The notes under the pieces were generated by a model. That model worked only from the letters and a program-made list of their open reading frames with translations, was not told the DNA's origin and searched no databases. 64,000 nucleotides of DNA, taken from contig OZ238266.1 of assembly GCA_965178655.1 (NCBI GenBank), positions 1,116,001-1,180,000 of the forward strand, given 5' to 3'. How positions within the stretch are numbered: the stretch's first letter is position 1; the number at the start of each line of letters is the position of its first letter. This DNA is from GCA-2733415 sp965178655 (GTDB taxonomy: Bacteria; Bacteroidota; Bacteroidia; Flavobacteriales; Flavobacteriaceae). Of this stretch, positions 48,304 through 56,649 are shown piece by piece. The translations under genes and the position numbers were made by a program.

Positions 48304-48912
48304 TTATTTTTGAGAGCGCAACACAGGGTTTAGCTCATCATCATTATACATTTTCATTTGCTTATACACCTTCATGTATTTGTCTCCAGACTCAATATCT
48401 GCAAGTAAAGTATCTATAGCTGTTGATAGGTCTACACGTTGCTCTAACAAGGTGTCATATTTTACCTGACATGCTGCTCTATGCGCATCAGAAGCTTCTG
48501 TTCGAGTAGCTTCCTCTTGCATATGATATACTTTTAATGCTAAAATAGATAATCTATCTACTCCCCAAGCAGGGCTTTCTGTGTTTATAGTTGCGTTTTC
48601 TTTTACAGAAACAGCCTTGTATTTATCTAAAAAATAGCTGTCAATATATTCTACCATATCTGTTCTATCTTGATTAGATGCGTCAATTTTACGTTTTAAA
48701 ACCAATGCTTCAACAGGGTCAATATTTGGGTCGCGAATAATATCTTCATAATGCCATTGTACAGTATCTATCCAGCATTTTCGGTATAATAAATGCGCTA
48801 ACAAGTCAGCGTTTTTATCATATTTATTTTCAAATGATTGGTAAGGGTCATCTTTAACGTGATATGCCGCTATTACTTCTTGGAAAATTTTATTTGCTTT
48901 TTCTGTAAACAT
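48304..48912 (-). CDS. DUF4254 protein
   Basis: About 202 residues from ATG 48912 (48942 upstream adds ten). Helical protein, W-x-x-E-D-I-I-R-D-P motif and I-D-x-S-N-Q-x-R-T-D-M-V-E. Seven bases before the GT9 gene; an LPS/polysaccharide link is likely by context only. Confidence 0.85.
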   Translation of the reverse strand: MFTEKANKIFQEVIAAYHVKDDPYQSFENKYDKNADLLAHLLYRKCWIDTVQWHYEDIIRDPNIDPVEALVLKRKIDASNQDRTDMVEYIDSYFLDKYKAVSVKENATINTESPAWGVDRLSILALKVYHMQEEATRTEASDAHRAACQVKYDTLLEQRVDLSTAIDTLLADIESGDKYMKVYKQMKMYNDDELNPVLRSQK

Positions 48913-48992
48913 AGTTCTTATTTTAGTCTTGCAAAGATACAATTTTATTTACATTCTTAAAAGCTGTGTTTACGATTAGACCTTAAACAACA

Positions 48993-49907
48993 TTACCATA
49001 GACAAATACCTCCAAGTAACAAAACACTTCCGTATACCAGAAGGGCTTTTAGCCATTTTTGTGTTATTTTTTCAATAAAAATAGTCCACAATATTGCTAA
49101 AGGATAAAACAAGAATAATACTGCAGATAGCCCTGATTTTACAGATACTATTACAACAGTTATTGCAACAAACAACATTGCAAGCACCAATACATAGGTG
49201 AGTTTTTGTTGTTGTCCTTTTTGGCGAATGCGTTGCCTAAAAAAGAACATAGAAATTAAGATTAGCACCCCAAAAACAAGTGTTGTTATCAGGTTTTTAT
49301 CTAATAGTAATTGCGACAGACCTAAATTTACTTCTGGAATATCTATTGGAATAATTTTTTGTAAAAATACGATTTGAATGGCCATCTTAATCAATAAAAC
49401 AACAACTCCTGAAACCATTGGAACTAACCAATTTTTATAATAATCTCCTACATAAAAAAGTATAGCGAGATACAGTACTGCCAAAAAAAGTATGGCCCAA
49501 AAATGGAAAAGTGTCGCGATACAAATCCAAAAAGCGGCATCAAATATTTTTTGCGTGACATTTTTTTGGTTTTTTAGACTAATTATTTTCCTAAATGATA
49601 GCAGTAAAAACAACTGACTACATAGTAATACAACAGAAGGGTGGGTGCTCCAAAAGAAAAAGAAGCATATTGAATAATATAGTATTACAAAACTATTCTG
49701 ATTGGATAAAGTGTATTTTTTAATCATAAAATCGACTATAACTACACTTAATACTGCAATAATAATTGCTCCAATATCTAATATTGCTATTGGCACAATA
49801 CCAAACACAACGTAATACCCTCTTATTAATACACCAGACAAGCCTACTAAGAGCATTGCTACTAATAGATTAATTGGTTTAGATTTATTAAAAATAATGG
49901 GAATCAT
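48993..49907 (-). CDS. DUF6427 polytopic membrane protein
   Basis: 304 residues, about nine hydrophobic helices, no catalytic motif recognised. In this lineage it lies back-to-back with the small DUF6341 gene, as here. May belong to the envelope polysaccharide cluster. Confidence 0.75.
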   Translation of the reverse strand: MIPIIFNKSKPINLLVAMLLVGLSGVLIRGYYVVFGIVPIAILDIGAIIIAVLSVVIVDFMIKKYTLSNQNSFVILYYSICFFFFWSTHPSVVLLCSQLFLLLSFRKIISLKNQKNVTQKIFDAAFWICIATLFHFWAILFLAVLYLAILFYVGDYYKNWLVPMVSGVVVLLIKMAIQIVFLQKIIPIDIPEVNLGLSQLLLDKNLITTLVFGVLILISMFFFRQRIRQKGQQQKLTYVLVLAMLFVAITVVIVSVKSGLSAVLFLFYPLAILWTIFIEKITQKWLKALLVYGSVLLLGGICLW

Positions 49908-49940
49908 GTTTTTTTGACTGATATAAACAATAAATTACGT

Positions 49941-49948
49941 TATATTTG
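49941..49948 (+). promoter_or_regulatory. -7 box ahead of the DUF6341 gene
   Basis: TATATTTG, 29 bases before the ATG at 49978. Confidence 0.4.
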
Positions 49949-49977
49949 TAGCCAAAATTAAACTAAAAAACATTACA

Positions 49978-50205
49978 ATGACCGAATTAATGTACGCAAT
50001 ACAAGATTTTTTCATGATGCTATTAGCGCCAATGTCAAAATTAGCAGAATTAGAACTTACAGACTGGTGGACTGCAAATGCCGTAAATTGGCTATTTGTT
50101 GTTATTGGATTTATAGCAACTGCATACTGGTTAAAGCAATTAAAAATATTTAACGATGAGGGTACAGAAAAAAGAGATATTGTTTCTCATTCTTTTTTTG
50201 ACTAA
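49978..50205 (+). CDS. DUF6341 small membrane protein
   Basis: 75 residues, with hydrophobic helices at about 9-21 and 36-50 and a polar C-terminus. L-T-D-W-W-T-A-N-A-V-N-W is conserved-looking. Known only as a family adjacent to DUF6427. Followed by a terminator. Confidence 0.8.
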   Translation: MTELMYAIQDFFMMLLAPMSKLAELELTDWWTANAVNWLFVVIGFIATAYWLKQLKIFNDEGTEKRDIVSHSFFD

Positions 50206-50230
50206 AACACCTTAGTTGTTTTACAACATA

Positions 50231-50260
50231 AAAAATCCCACTCAATAGAGTGGGATTTTT
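50231..50260 (+). terminator. Terminator after the DUF6341 gene
   Basis: AAAAATCCCACTC (50231-50243), loop AATA, GAGTGGGATTTTT (50248-50260). T tracts on both strands make it bidirectional. Confidence 0.9.
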
Positions 50261-50340
50261 TTATATAACACATTTAGATTCCGTTCCTTATAAATCAACA
50301 ATAGAATTTACTCAGAGCAAACACCTCCAAATAAATTGCA

Positions 50341-50374
50341 ACAAAAAATCCAACCTATTTTCATAAGTTGGATT
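50341..50374 (-). terminator. Orphaned terminator of the disrupted tRNA-Asn operon
   Basis: Read on the minus strand: a 12-bp stem with one G-U pair (50347-50358 and 50363-50374), loop GAAA, followed by a T tract. It lies 7 bases past the 3' end of the tRNA remnant, so it is the original end of the tRNA-Asn transcript, now separated from a promoter by the inserted element. Confidence 0.8.
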
Positions 50375-50381
50375 GATTTTG

Positions 50382-50428
50382 CTCCCCTTCTAGGACTCGA
50401 ACCTAGGACCCTCTGATTAACAGTCAGA
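50382..50428 (-). pseudogene. tRNA-Asn 3' half left by element insertion
   Basis: Read on the minus strand: anticodon arm with GTT, variable loop, T-arm C-T-A-G-G / T-T-C-G-A-G-T / C-C-T-A-G, acceptor strand AAGGGGA and discriminator G. Beyond 50428 the match to tRNA stops (D-arm and 5' acceptor absent). The acceptor strand pairs fully with the 5' strand TCCTCTT of the chimeric tRNA at 63275-63348, with one G-U pair. Confidence 0.9.
50405..50428. other. attL core
   Basis: 24-bp repeat (AGGACCCTCTGATTAA then CAGTCAGA) identical to 63298-63321. Covers the tRNA anticodon loop, the usual crossover place for this class of integrases. Confidence 0.8.
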
Positions 50429-50541
50429 GGCTATACTCTTTCCTTTGTTTTACTTTTGTTTCTAAATACACTGTAAATAAAGGGTTTTCAAATATACTAA
50501 ATTTCTTTATTTTACTTTTATTTACTATATTTGACTTTTAA

Positions 50542-50561
50542 CCTTGACCCATACCTTGACC
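50542..50561 (+). repeat. Left arm-type doublet (CCTTGACC twice)
   Basis: CCTTGACC at 50542-50549 and 50554-50561, 12-bp period. The same doublet, orientation and period occur at the right end. A TATATTTG box at 50526-50533 is 8 bases upstream, so binding here would also cover the integrase transcription start. Confidence 0.75.
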
Positions 50562-50575
50562 TAAAAAATAGAATA

Positions 50576-51802
50576 ATGGCAAAACATCAATTACTATTAA
50601 GAAAGAACAAAGTTAATAAAGATGGTAAACATCCTCTTATTTTTAAAGTGTATTTAGGTAACAAAACTAAAATTATCACACTTCCATTCTCTTGTACAAA
50701 AGATGAATGGGATATAATTAACAAAAGATTTAAAAGAAAACATCCAAAGTACAGAATAATAAATGATGCTCTAAAGAAATTGGACACACGATTACAAAAT
50801 TCCATAGATGAATTAGAGGCTCAAGAGGTAAATTATGACTTGCAAGATATTGAGCGTGTTTTTAAAGAAGAAGCCAAAGCAAACAAGGTCAAATTAATTA
50901 CTGTTAGCAAATTTATTTTAAATAGAGTTGAAGAACTAGAAGAAGAAGGAAGATTTGGATATGCAAAAATAATTAAAGACACTCATACATCATTATTTAA
51001 ATTCGCTAAAAAAGATTTGAAATTCAAACAGATAACACCTGAATTTTTAGATAAATACGAACATTTTTTAAGAAAAAGTTATGATGATGTTGGAATTAAA
51101 ATTAGGATGACAGACATTAGAACAGCTTTCAACAGGGCAATTACTCATGGATATACTAAACCAACAGAATATCCCTTTAAAGTTTACAAAATTTCTAAAT
51201 TAAAATCTAATTCTAGGAAAATTGCAATAACCAAAGAGGAATTTGAAGCATTTAAGAGCTTTGATATTGAAGAAAATTCAAAATATGAAAACACATATAA
51301 AATGTTTCTTTTCAGTTATTACGCATGGGGAATGAATTTCAAAGATATAACTTTTTTAAGATGGTCAAATGTTAATATTAGTGAAGCACTATTAGAGTAC
51401 AAAAGAGATAAAACTAAAGGCAATTTTAATTTACCACTTCGAGAAGAAGCAATAGAAATTTTGAAGTATTTTAAAAATTACCCTACGTCTGAAAATTCAA
51501 AATTTATATTTCCAATCATTAACAAGCAGCATTTGACTGAAAAACAGATACATGGAAGATATAAGCGATGCTTAAAAAAATTCAATAAACAACTGAAGTT
51601 TATTGCTGAAAGCGTAGGAATAGAAAAGAGTTTAACAAGTTATGTAGCAAGGCATAGTATGGCTACTCATCTTAAATTTAATGGCGTTTCAGAAAGTGTA
51701 ATTAGTCAATCTATGGGACATTCAAGTGAAGCAATAACCAAAGCTTATTTAGAAGATTTTGGAAGCCCAGTTTTAGAAGAAGCTATGAAACAACTAAACT
51801 AA
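50576..51802 (+). CDS. Tyrosine-type site-specific integrase
   Basis: About 408 residues from ATG 50576; the in-frame TTG at 50531 would translate the CCTTGACC doublet as protein and is rejected. Arm-binding N-terminal domain (L-I-F-K-V-Y-L-G-N-K-T-K), SAM-like core-binding domain (residues about 95-210) and catalytic domain with A-R-H-S-M-A-T-H, G-H-S-S-E-A-I-T and tyrosine in K-A-Y-L-E-D-F. Bacteroidota phage_int_SAM_5 type. Adjacent to attL, as expected for a tRNA-targeting element. Confidence 0.95.
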   Translation: MAKHQLLLRKNKVNKDGKHPLIFKVYLGNKTKIITLPFSCTKDEWDIINKRFKRKHPKYRIINDALKKLDTRLQNSIDELEAQEVNYDLQDIERVFKEEAKANKVKLITVSKFILNRVEELEEEGRFGYAKIIKDTHTSLFKFAKKDLKFKQITPEFLDKYEHFLRKSYDDVGIKIRMTDIRTAFNRAITHGYTKPTEYPFKVYKISKLKSNSRKIAITKEEFEAFKSFDIEENSKYENTYKMFLFSYYAWGMNFKDITFLRWSNVNISEALLEYKRDKTKGNFNLPLREEAIEILKYFKNYPTSENSKFIFPIINKQHLTEKQIHGRYKRCLKKFNKQLKFIAESVGIEKSLTSYVARHSMATHLKFNGVSESVISQSMGHSSEAITKAYLEDFGSPVLEEAMKQLN

Positions 51803-52370
51803 AAAGGCAAATATATTTTTCATTGTTTAAAACCATTTCTACTTTTAATTCCAAGAAATTCTGTTTTTACAAAGCGGGGGATATTCAAAAAAATGAGTCT
51901 CTATATTTCAATATGATTATGGAGCGTGTAGAGATAAAATCTCAATCAATTTTGCAATACTCATTTTATACATATATCACAATAACACAATAAGGATGGA
52001 GTTAAGACACCTCTAAAATGACAGTAAAACCTTTTTTAGGAAAAAGGCAGGTTATAAACCCAAAACTCATCAAAAAAGTAATAAAAATTGCTTTTATAAA
52101 AATTCTCTTTAGTGCAAAATATATCAATACGTGTGTGTGGAAACGAAGTTGAGCATCTTAATATAATGCTTCAAAATACAGTTTTTACTGGGTTTGCTCT
52201 CCCACTCAAACGGAATAACTCTTTTTTATTTCAATAATTGATATTGAAGCATTACATAAGCATTTCAAAAACAAACATTTTTATAAACATCCTTATATCC
52301 CTTAAGTTCAATTATATTTTTTAAATTTGTAACTGACATATAGAAAAAATTAGCGTTAGCTATTTTTCTT

Positions 52371-52477
52371 GTTCTGAAATCTGACAATTTCCATGCACAC
52401 AAGAAAAATAAGTCTAATGCTCACGCTTCTGGCGTGGGTGTTTGAGTACTTATTTGTGTGCAAGGTTTTGTCAGAAC
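52371..52477 (+). other. 107-bp imperfect palindrome in cargo leader
   Basis: Nested complementary arms: GTTCTGA (52371) with TCAGAAC (52471); GCACACAA (52395) with TTGTGTGC (52454); ATAAGT (52408) with ACTTAT (52448); CACGC (52422) with GCGTG (52432) around a TTCTG loop. Could be a regulatory RNA, recombination site or origin; no known family recognised. Confidence 0.7.
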
Positions 52478-52531
52478 CCCAGAACGGATAAGCTACGAAC
52501 CCACGCTTTTTTGTTATTAATACTTCGCTTT

Positions 52532-52555
52532 GGGTTTGAGTGAAAACTTAAACTC
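52532..52555 (+). promoter_or_regulatory. Start-codon-proximal hairpin
   Basis: GGGTTTGAGT (52532-52541), GAAA tetraloop, ACTTAAACTC (52546-52555): 10 pairs with two G-U. Ends 5 bases before the ATG at 52561, so it could shield the initiation region. Confidence 0.6.
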
Positions 52556-52560
52556 ATTTT

Positions 52561-52977
52561 ATGACATCCAAAAGAACTATTAAGGTAAGTTCAAAAATTC
52601 CAAAATCTTTAATCATAGGGCTGTTATTAGGGCTTGTAACTGTATTCATAGTTGAACATTACGGCAAATTTTCTTTCATGGAAGATGCTAGTACAAATAC
52701 AGCTAATCAAAGTAATAATATCTCATTTACAAGGAATATAGATTATAGTGCAAAGGTTGCTGAAATTTACTTGAAAACACCTTTTGGCACTCATATTACT
52801 TTCGATGGAGGAAATTATGGCGTTGGCAATATGTATGGTTCGTTTAGAAATTACTCTAATAAAATTAAATATTATTTCAAAGCGACCTTTAAAGACTTTA
52901 AATATGTGCTGTTATTTGGGTTAGGGTATTCTTTACTCATTTTATTAGTGTTCAATTTTAGAATCAAGATTACTTAA
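52561..52977 (+). CDS. Small membrane protein, cargo gene 1
   Basis: 138 residues with two TM helices (about 16-31 and 118-135) around an 85-residue extracytoplasmic stretch containing TPFGTHITFDGGNYG. Not recognised. First gene of the plus-strand cargo run; the next starts 17 bases later. Starts at the ATG just after a hairpin. Could be an envelope component of the cassette. Confidence 0.6.
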   Translation: MTSKRTIKVSSKIPKSLIIGLLLGLVTVFIVEHYGKFSFMEDASTNTANQSNNISFTRNIDYSAKVAEIYLKTPFGTHITFDGGNYGVGNMYGSFRNYSNKIKYYFKATFKDFKYVLLFGLGYSLLILLVFNFRIKIT

Positions 52978-52994
52978 AACCTTAAAAATCAATT

Positions 52995-53759
52995 ATGAAA
53001 CAATTATTTATAACAATACTATTACTTGCATCATTCCTCTTTAGTGGGTGCGGTGCTTATCTAAACAAAAATGTAAATCCTTATCATTTTGGAATGACCC
53101 AAATAGACCCACAAATCTATAAGAAAAGTAAAGATGTAAAATCTTATCTCTATGAAGAAAGTAGTGTAAAATACTTTTTAAAAAGAGGCTATGTACTAAA
53201 AGCCAAATCTGCATTTAGAAATAGATTTGTTCATCCCGATTGGGCAAAATTAGCAGCTAAACAAATGGGAGCTAGTATAATGCTGTTAGATAAAAATTAT
53301 GTAGGCTCTGTTTCAGGGAGACGTACATTAGTTTTTAGAGTTCCAGGAGATACTTATAAAGTTACTTCTAATACCAAAGGTAATATAAACTATGACAGCA
53401 ATACAGATACTTATGTATATGGTAGTAATTGGGATGCTTACGGTACATCTACCACCTACGGGAATATAAACCACAATTCTACTACCACTACAACAATACA
53501 AACACCTGATAGGTATAAATCTACAACTGTACCTTATCAACATCATTATTACGACCATTTTGCAGTATTTATGGTAAAAAAGTATTATTGGTTAAATTCT
53601 GATAGAGACTTTTACAAAGACAAAAAATTAAAAGAAAGAATAGGAGTTGTTAAGGCTAGAGAGTGGTTTTCAATATCGGATTATTTAAGTGGAAAAAACC
53701 GTGCTATTCTCTATAATGGAAAATTAGGCTACATCAGTAATAAAGTAGATATTCAATGA
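52995..53759 (+). CDS. Lipoprotein, cargo gene 2
   Basis: 254 residues; lipobox L-F-S-G-C at residues 14-18. The middle (about 135-175) is a low-complexity Thr/Asn/Tyr-rich stretch (T-S-T-T-Y-G-N-I-N-H-N-S-T-T-T-T-T). No known domain recognised. The C-terminal part (K-Y-Y-W-L-N-S-D-R-D-F) is charged and aromatic. Four bases before gene 3. Confidence 0.65.
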   Translation: MKQLFITILLLASFLFSGCGAYLNKNVNPYHFGMTQIDPQIYKKSKDVKSYLYEESSVKYFLKRGYVLKAKSAFRNRFVHPDWAKLAAKQMGASIMLLDKNYVGSVSGRRTLVFRVPGDTYKVTSNTKGNINYDSNTDTYVYGSNWDAYGTSTTYGNINHNSTTTTTIQTPDRYKSTTVPYQHHYYDHFAVFMVKKYYWLNSDRDFYKDKKLKERIGVVKAREWFSISDYLSGKNRAILYNGKLGYISNKVDIQ

Positions 53760-53763
53760 TGCT

Positions 53764-54159
53764 ATGAACACAAAATATAAAGAAGAATTGACGATACAAT
53801 ATGCAAAGGCATTTAATCATTTAGACACAAGATATATCGAAAATGTTTTAGCTGATAACTTTAATTATACTTCGCCTTGTTTATCTAACGCCATCACAAA
53901 TAAAAAGGAGTATTTAGATTATTTCAAAGCCAAAATAAAAACAACCAAGCTTTCAAATTGGAATATTATTGCAAGTAGAGGATGTTATTATAAAAAAACG
54001 GCTTTTGATTTATTTATGACCGATAAGAATAGCGAAACAAAAGTTAAAAGAATAGGAGTATTAAGAGTGATAGTAAATAACGGAAAAATTGTACAAACTG
54101 TTATGCACAAAATACCAAGTACTAACAGCATAGAATTATTTAAGGAAATGCCTATATAA
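53764..54159 (+). CDS. NTF2/SnoaL-like small protein, cargo gene 3
   Basis: 131 residues, no signal peptide. Helix-then-cone pattern (Y-A-K-A-F-N-H-L-D-T-R-Y-I-E-N-V-L-A-D-N-F-N-Y) and curved strand region (R-I-G-V-L-R-V-I-V-N-N-G-K-I-V) suggest an NTF2-like fold. Such folds include enzymes, binding proteins and immunity proteins; no active-site set can be assigned. Confidence 0.6.
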   Translation: MNTKYKEELTIQYAKAFNHLDTRYIENVLADNFNYTSPCLSNAITNKKEYLDYFKAKIKTTKLSNWNIIASRGCYYKKTAFDLFMTDKNSETKVKRIGVLRVIVNNGKIVQTVMHKIPSTNSIELFKEMPI

Positions 54160-54228
54160 TTCATTAGTAAAATAATAAACTGATGAATAACGTAAGAAAT
54201 AAATTCAATTTGTTAAATTTGAAAGTCA

Positions 54229-55566
54229 ATGAAAATTAGCGTACTACATATAATAATTCCTTTGTCTTTGCTTGGTTTTGCCGCCAATGCTCAAACGTTG
54301 CCTAAAGTAGTTCCTACAACGCCACAGCCTACCAGATTGAAAGTAATTACACCTAATCAAAGCCCTACGGTTAATTACAGATTACCACAAACACCAACCA
54401 CCTATAGACCAAATTCAAGGCATCAACAACAATTAGCACAATACGAAAGAGACAGGCTACAAGTTTTAGAACGTGAAGCAGAATTAAATAAATTAAGGGC
54501 GGATTTGGAAAAAAGAAAATCAGTACAATACGCTTTTTCTAATCTAAAAAACGATGTTTCAAGACAATATTACAGACAAGCATTTGAAAAGTTAAACCAA
54601 TTAAACCCTGATAATTTTTCGATAAAACAAGCCAATTTTATAGTAGAGAATGCCTATGATGATGATAGCAATGATTATAACGAATACAGTAAAGCAATAA
54701 CCAATTCAAAAGAGTTTATTGAGTTGGCTATGAAAAATAGAGGCATAGACCCCAATAATGACCTAGCCAAAAACCTTACTATCTTTCAGTTTATGGCAGA
54801 TACTCTCAAAGTTGGAGATTTGGAACACAAACCGTTTACCTATGATTTTGAGGATTATAGAGGGCAAAAGGACTGGCGTAAGATGTTGGTGCAAAAACTC
54901 ATTGAAAAAGGGTCTGGTCAATGTAACTCAATGCCTAGATTATTTCTAATACTGGCAGAAGAATTAAATACAGATGCTTATTTAGCCTTTGCTCCTAATC
55001 ATTCCTACATTATGTTCCAAGACTTGAAAAAGAATTGGTACAATGCCGAACTTACCAATGGAGCAATAACAACTGATGCTATTATGTTCAATGCCAATTA
55101 TATTAAATCCGAAGCTATTATTAACAAGGCTTATGCAACACCCCAAACCAAAAGACAAGTCATGTCTCATTTGTACAACGATTTGGCAATGGGATATTTA
55201 CAAAAATTTGGTGTAGATGGTTTTGTAGAAGAAATGATAAACAAATCTTTAGAACTTAATCCAAATGGTATTACTGGAAATATTTTAAGAAATAACTATT
55301 TATTTGCATTAATCCGTTATGTAGGTGGACAATTAAACGCATCAAATGAAAGGAGTTTACAACCGTACCCAAAAGCATTAGCCATTTTAGAGAAGTTGCA
55401 CCAACAAGACGAAAAATTAGGGAATATAGGTTTTGACCCTGTACCAGAGGAATTATACAAACAATGGCTAGAGCAAATCAAAAAAGCCAAAGAGGAGCAG
55501 AAGAAAAAACACCTAGAGGAATTTAATAACCAAATCAAGTTAAACCAAAATAAAATTAAAGGTTAA
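54229..55566 (+). CDS. Secreted transglutaminase-like protein A, cargo gene 4
   Basis: 445 residues. Signal peptide (about 1-21), a Pro/Thr/Gln-rich linker and a coiled-coil stretch (67-97), then a cysteine-peptidase-like domain with Cys232 (G-Q-C-N-S-M-P), His258 (P-N-H-S-Y-I) and Glu274 (Y-N-A-E-L-T). The same C-x25-H-x15-E spacing occurs in the next gene. The pattern recalls Transglut_core2/SirB1 folds. Helical, TPR-like C-terminus and a lysine-rich tail. Ends one base into the start of gene 5. Enzymatic activity is inferred, not shown. Confidence 0.7.
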   Translation: MKISVLHIIIPLSLLGFAANAQTLPKVVPTTPQPTRLKVITPNQSPTVNYRLPQTPTTYRPNSRHQQQLAQYERDRLQVLEREAELNKLRADLEKRKSVQYAFSNLKNDVSRQYYRQAFEKLNQLNPDNFSIKQANFIVENAYDDDSNDYNEYSKAITNSKEFIELAMKNRGIDPNNDLAKNLTIFQFMADTLKVGDLEHKPFTYDFEDYRGQKDWRKMLVQKLIEKGSGQCNSMPRLFLILAEELNTDAYLAFAPNHSYIMFQDLKKNWYNAELTNGAITTDAIMFNANYIKSEAIINKAYATPQTKRQVMSHLYNDLAMGYLQKFGVDGFVEEMINKSLELNPNGITGNILRNNYLFALIRYVGGQLNASNERSLQPYPKALAILEKLHQQDEKLGNIGFDPVPEELYKQWLEQIKKAKEEQKKKHLEEFNNQIKLNQNKIKG

Positions 55567-56645
55567 TGAAGAAACTTTATACATACATACTTGTTTTATT
55601 GGCATTTGCCACAAATGAGCTAAAAGCACAAGAATATCTATACGAAGAAGCCTATAATGCCCTTAATGAGATGATACAAGACTCTAGCAAGTACAGTTTT
55701 AAAAATGCTGTTTTTGCAGTAGAAAATGCTTATAAAGATGGGCTTTTAGATACTATCTATATCAATGAAAAAATAAAAAGCCTAAAGTTTGCCACACAGC
55801 AAATACAAGCAAATAACAAACTTAAAGACTATTCATATAGAGATAAACATAGTGTAGCCCAGTACGCATCTCTTTATACTTTGATGACAGACACACTAAA
55901 TGTTTTCTATGAAGGGAAAGAATATAAAAGGCTTCCATATAGATATGATTTTGATGATATATGGGGCGATGATAGTTGGGAGAATATGTTTGTATCGAAA
56001 TTATTAGATACTAAAAAAGGGAATTGTCATTCCTTACCTTATCTATACAAGATTTTGGCAGAGGAATTGGGAATAGATGCACATTTGGCATTATCGCCTA
56101 ATCATGTGTACATCAAACATCGAAATTTAAAAGATGGTTGGTACAATACAGAATTAACAAGTGGATATTTTCCTAATGATGGGTGGATTATGGCTTCGGG
56201 TTACATTCACTTGGATGCTGTTAGAAATGGTATGTTTATGAAAGCAATGGACAATAAAGAAAGTATTGCATTGGTACTTATTGACCTTGCACAAGGCTAC
56301 CAAAAGAAGTTTCCAATCAATGATGGTAGTTTTATCTTAAAATGCTGTGAAACTGCATTAAAGTATTATCCTGTAATGGCTAATGCCTTATTGCTTAAAC
56401 TAGAAACTTACAAGAAGAAGATAGAAGTTATTGCAGAAAGTAAGAACAAGCAATTTAATGAGGTTTTGAATACATCAGAGGCAAAACCGCTTTGGATTAG
56501 CATTAATCAACAAGTACAATACATTGCTGATTTAGGGTATAGGCAAATGCCCAAAGAAATGTATTTGGATTGGTTAGTATCACTAAAAGAAGAAAAAGAA
56601 AAATATATTAACAAGAAAATAACTACCTTTAAAAACAAGAACTAG
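55566..56645 (+). CDS. Secreted transglutaminase-like protein B, cargo gene 5
   Basis: 359 residues, signal peptide (about 1-21, cleaved after L-K-A). Paralogue of the previous gene: shared V-E-N-A-Y motif (residues 52-56 here), Cys154 (G-N-C-H-S-L-P), His180 (P-N-H-V-Y-I) and Glu196 (Y-N-T-E-L-T). Lacks the Pro-rich linker and long tail of A. Starts by one-base overlap (TAATG), which suggests coupled synthesis in fixed ratio. Followed after 4 bases by the RHS-core gene. Confidence 0.7.
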   Translation: MKKLYTYILVLLAFATNELKAQEYLYEEAYNALNEMIQDSSKYSFKNAVFAVENAYKDGLLDTIYINEKIKSLKFATQQIQANNKLKDYSYRDKHSVAQYASLYTLMTDTLNVFYEGKEYKRLPYRYDFDDIWGDDSWENMFVSKLLDTKKGNCHSLPYLYKILAEELGIDAHLALSPNHVYIKHRNLKDGWYNTELTSGYFPNDGWIMASGYIHLDAVRNGMFMKAMDNKESIALVLIDLAQGYQKKFPINDGSFILKCCETALKYYPVMANALLLKLETYKKKIEVIAESKNKQFNEVLNTSEAKPLWISINQQVQYIADLGYRQMPKEMYLDWLVSLKEEKEKYINKKITTFKNKN

Positions 56646-56649
56646 TACA

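Larger units (their letters stand above)
51803..52560. other. 758-bp non-coding region with structured leader
   Basis: No convincing ORF on either strand. Contains an inverted repeat AATGCTTCAA (52165-52174) / TTGAAGCATT (52254-52263), a -7-like TAAATTTG (52322-52329), an imperfect repeat around G-C-G-T-T-A-G-C (52342-52369), and the two hairpins listed separately. A transcript starting near 52335 would have a leader of about 225 bases ahead of the cargo. Confidence 0.7.

Noticed and set aside
50531..50575. TTG start for the integrase adding 15 residues
   Set aside because: The extension merely translates the CCTTGACC doublet, and a good ATG follows at 50576.
52371..52477. Integron attC site
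   Set aside because: An attC should begin with an AAC-ending core and end with a GTT-starting core. Here the outer arms are GTT first and AAC last, and no integron integrase is present.
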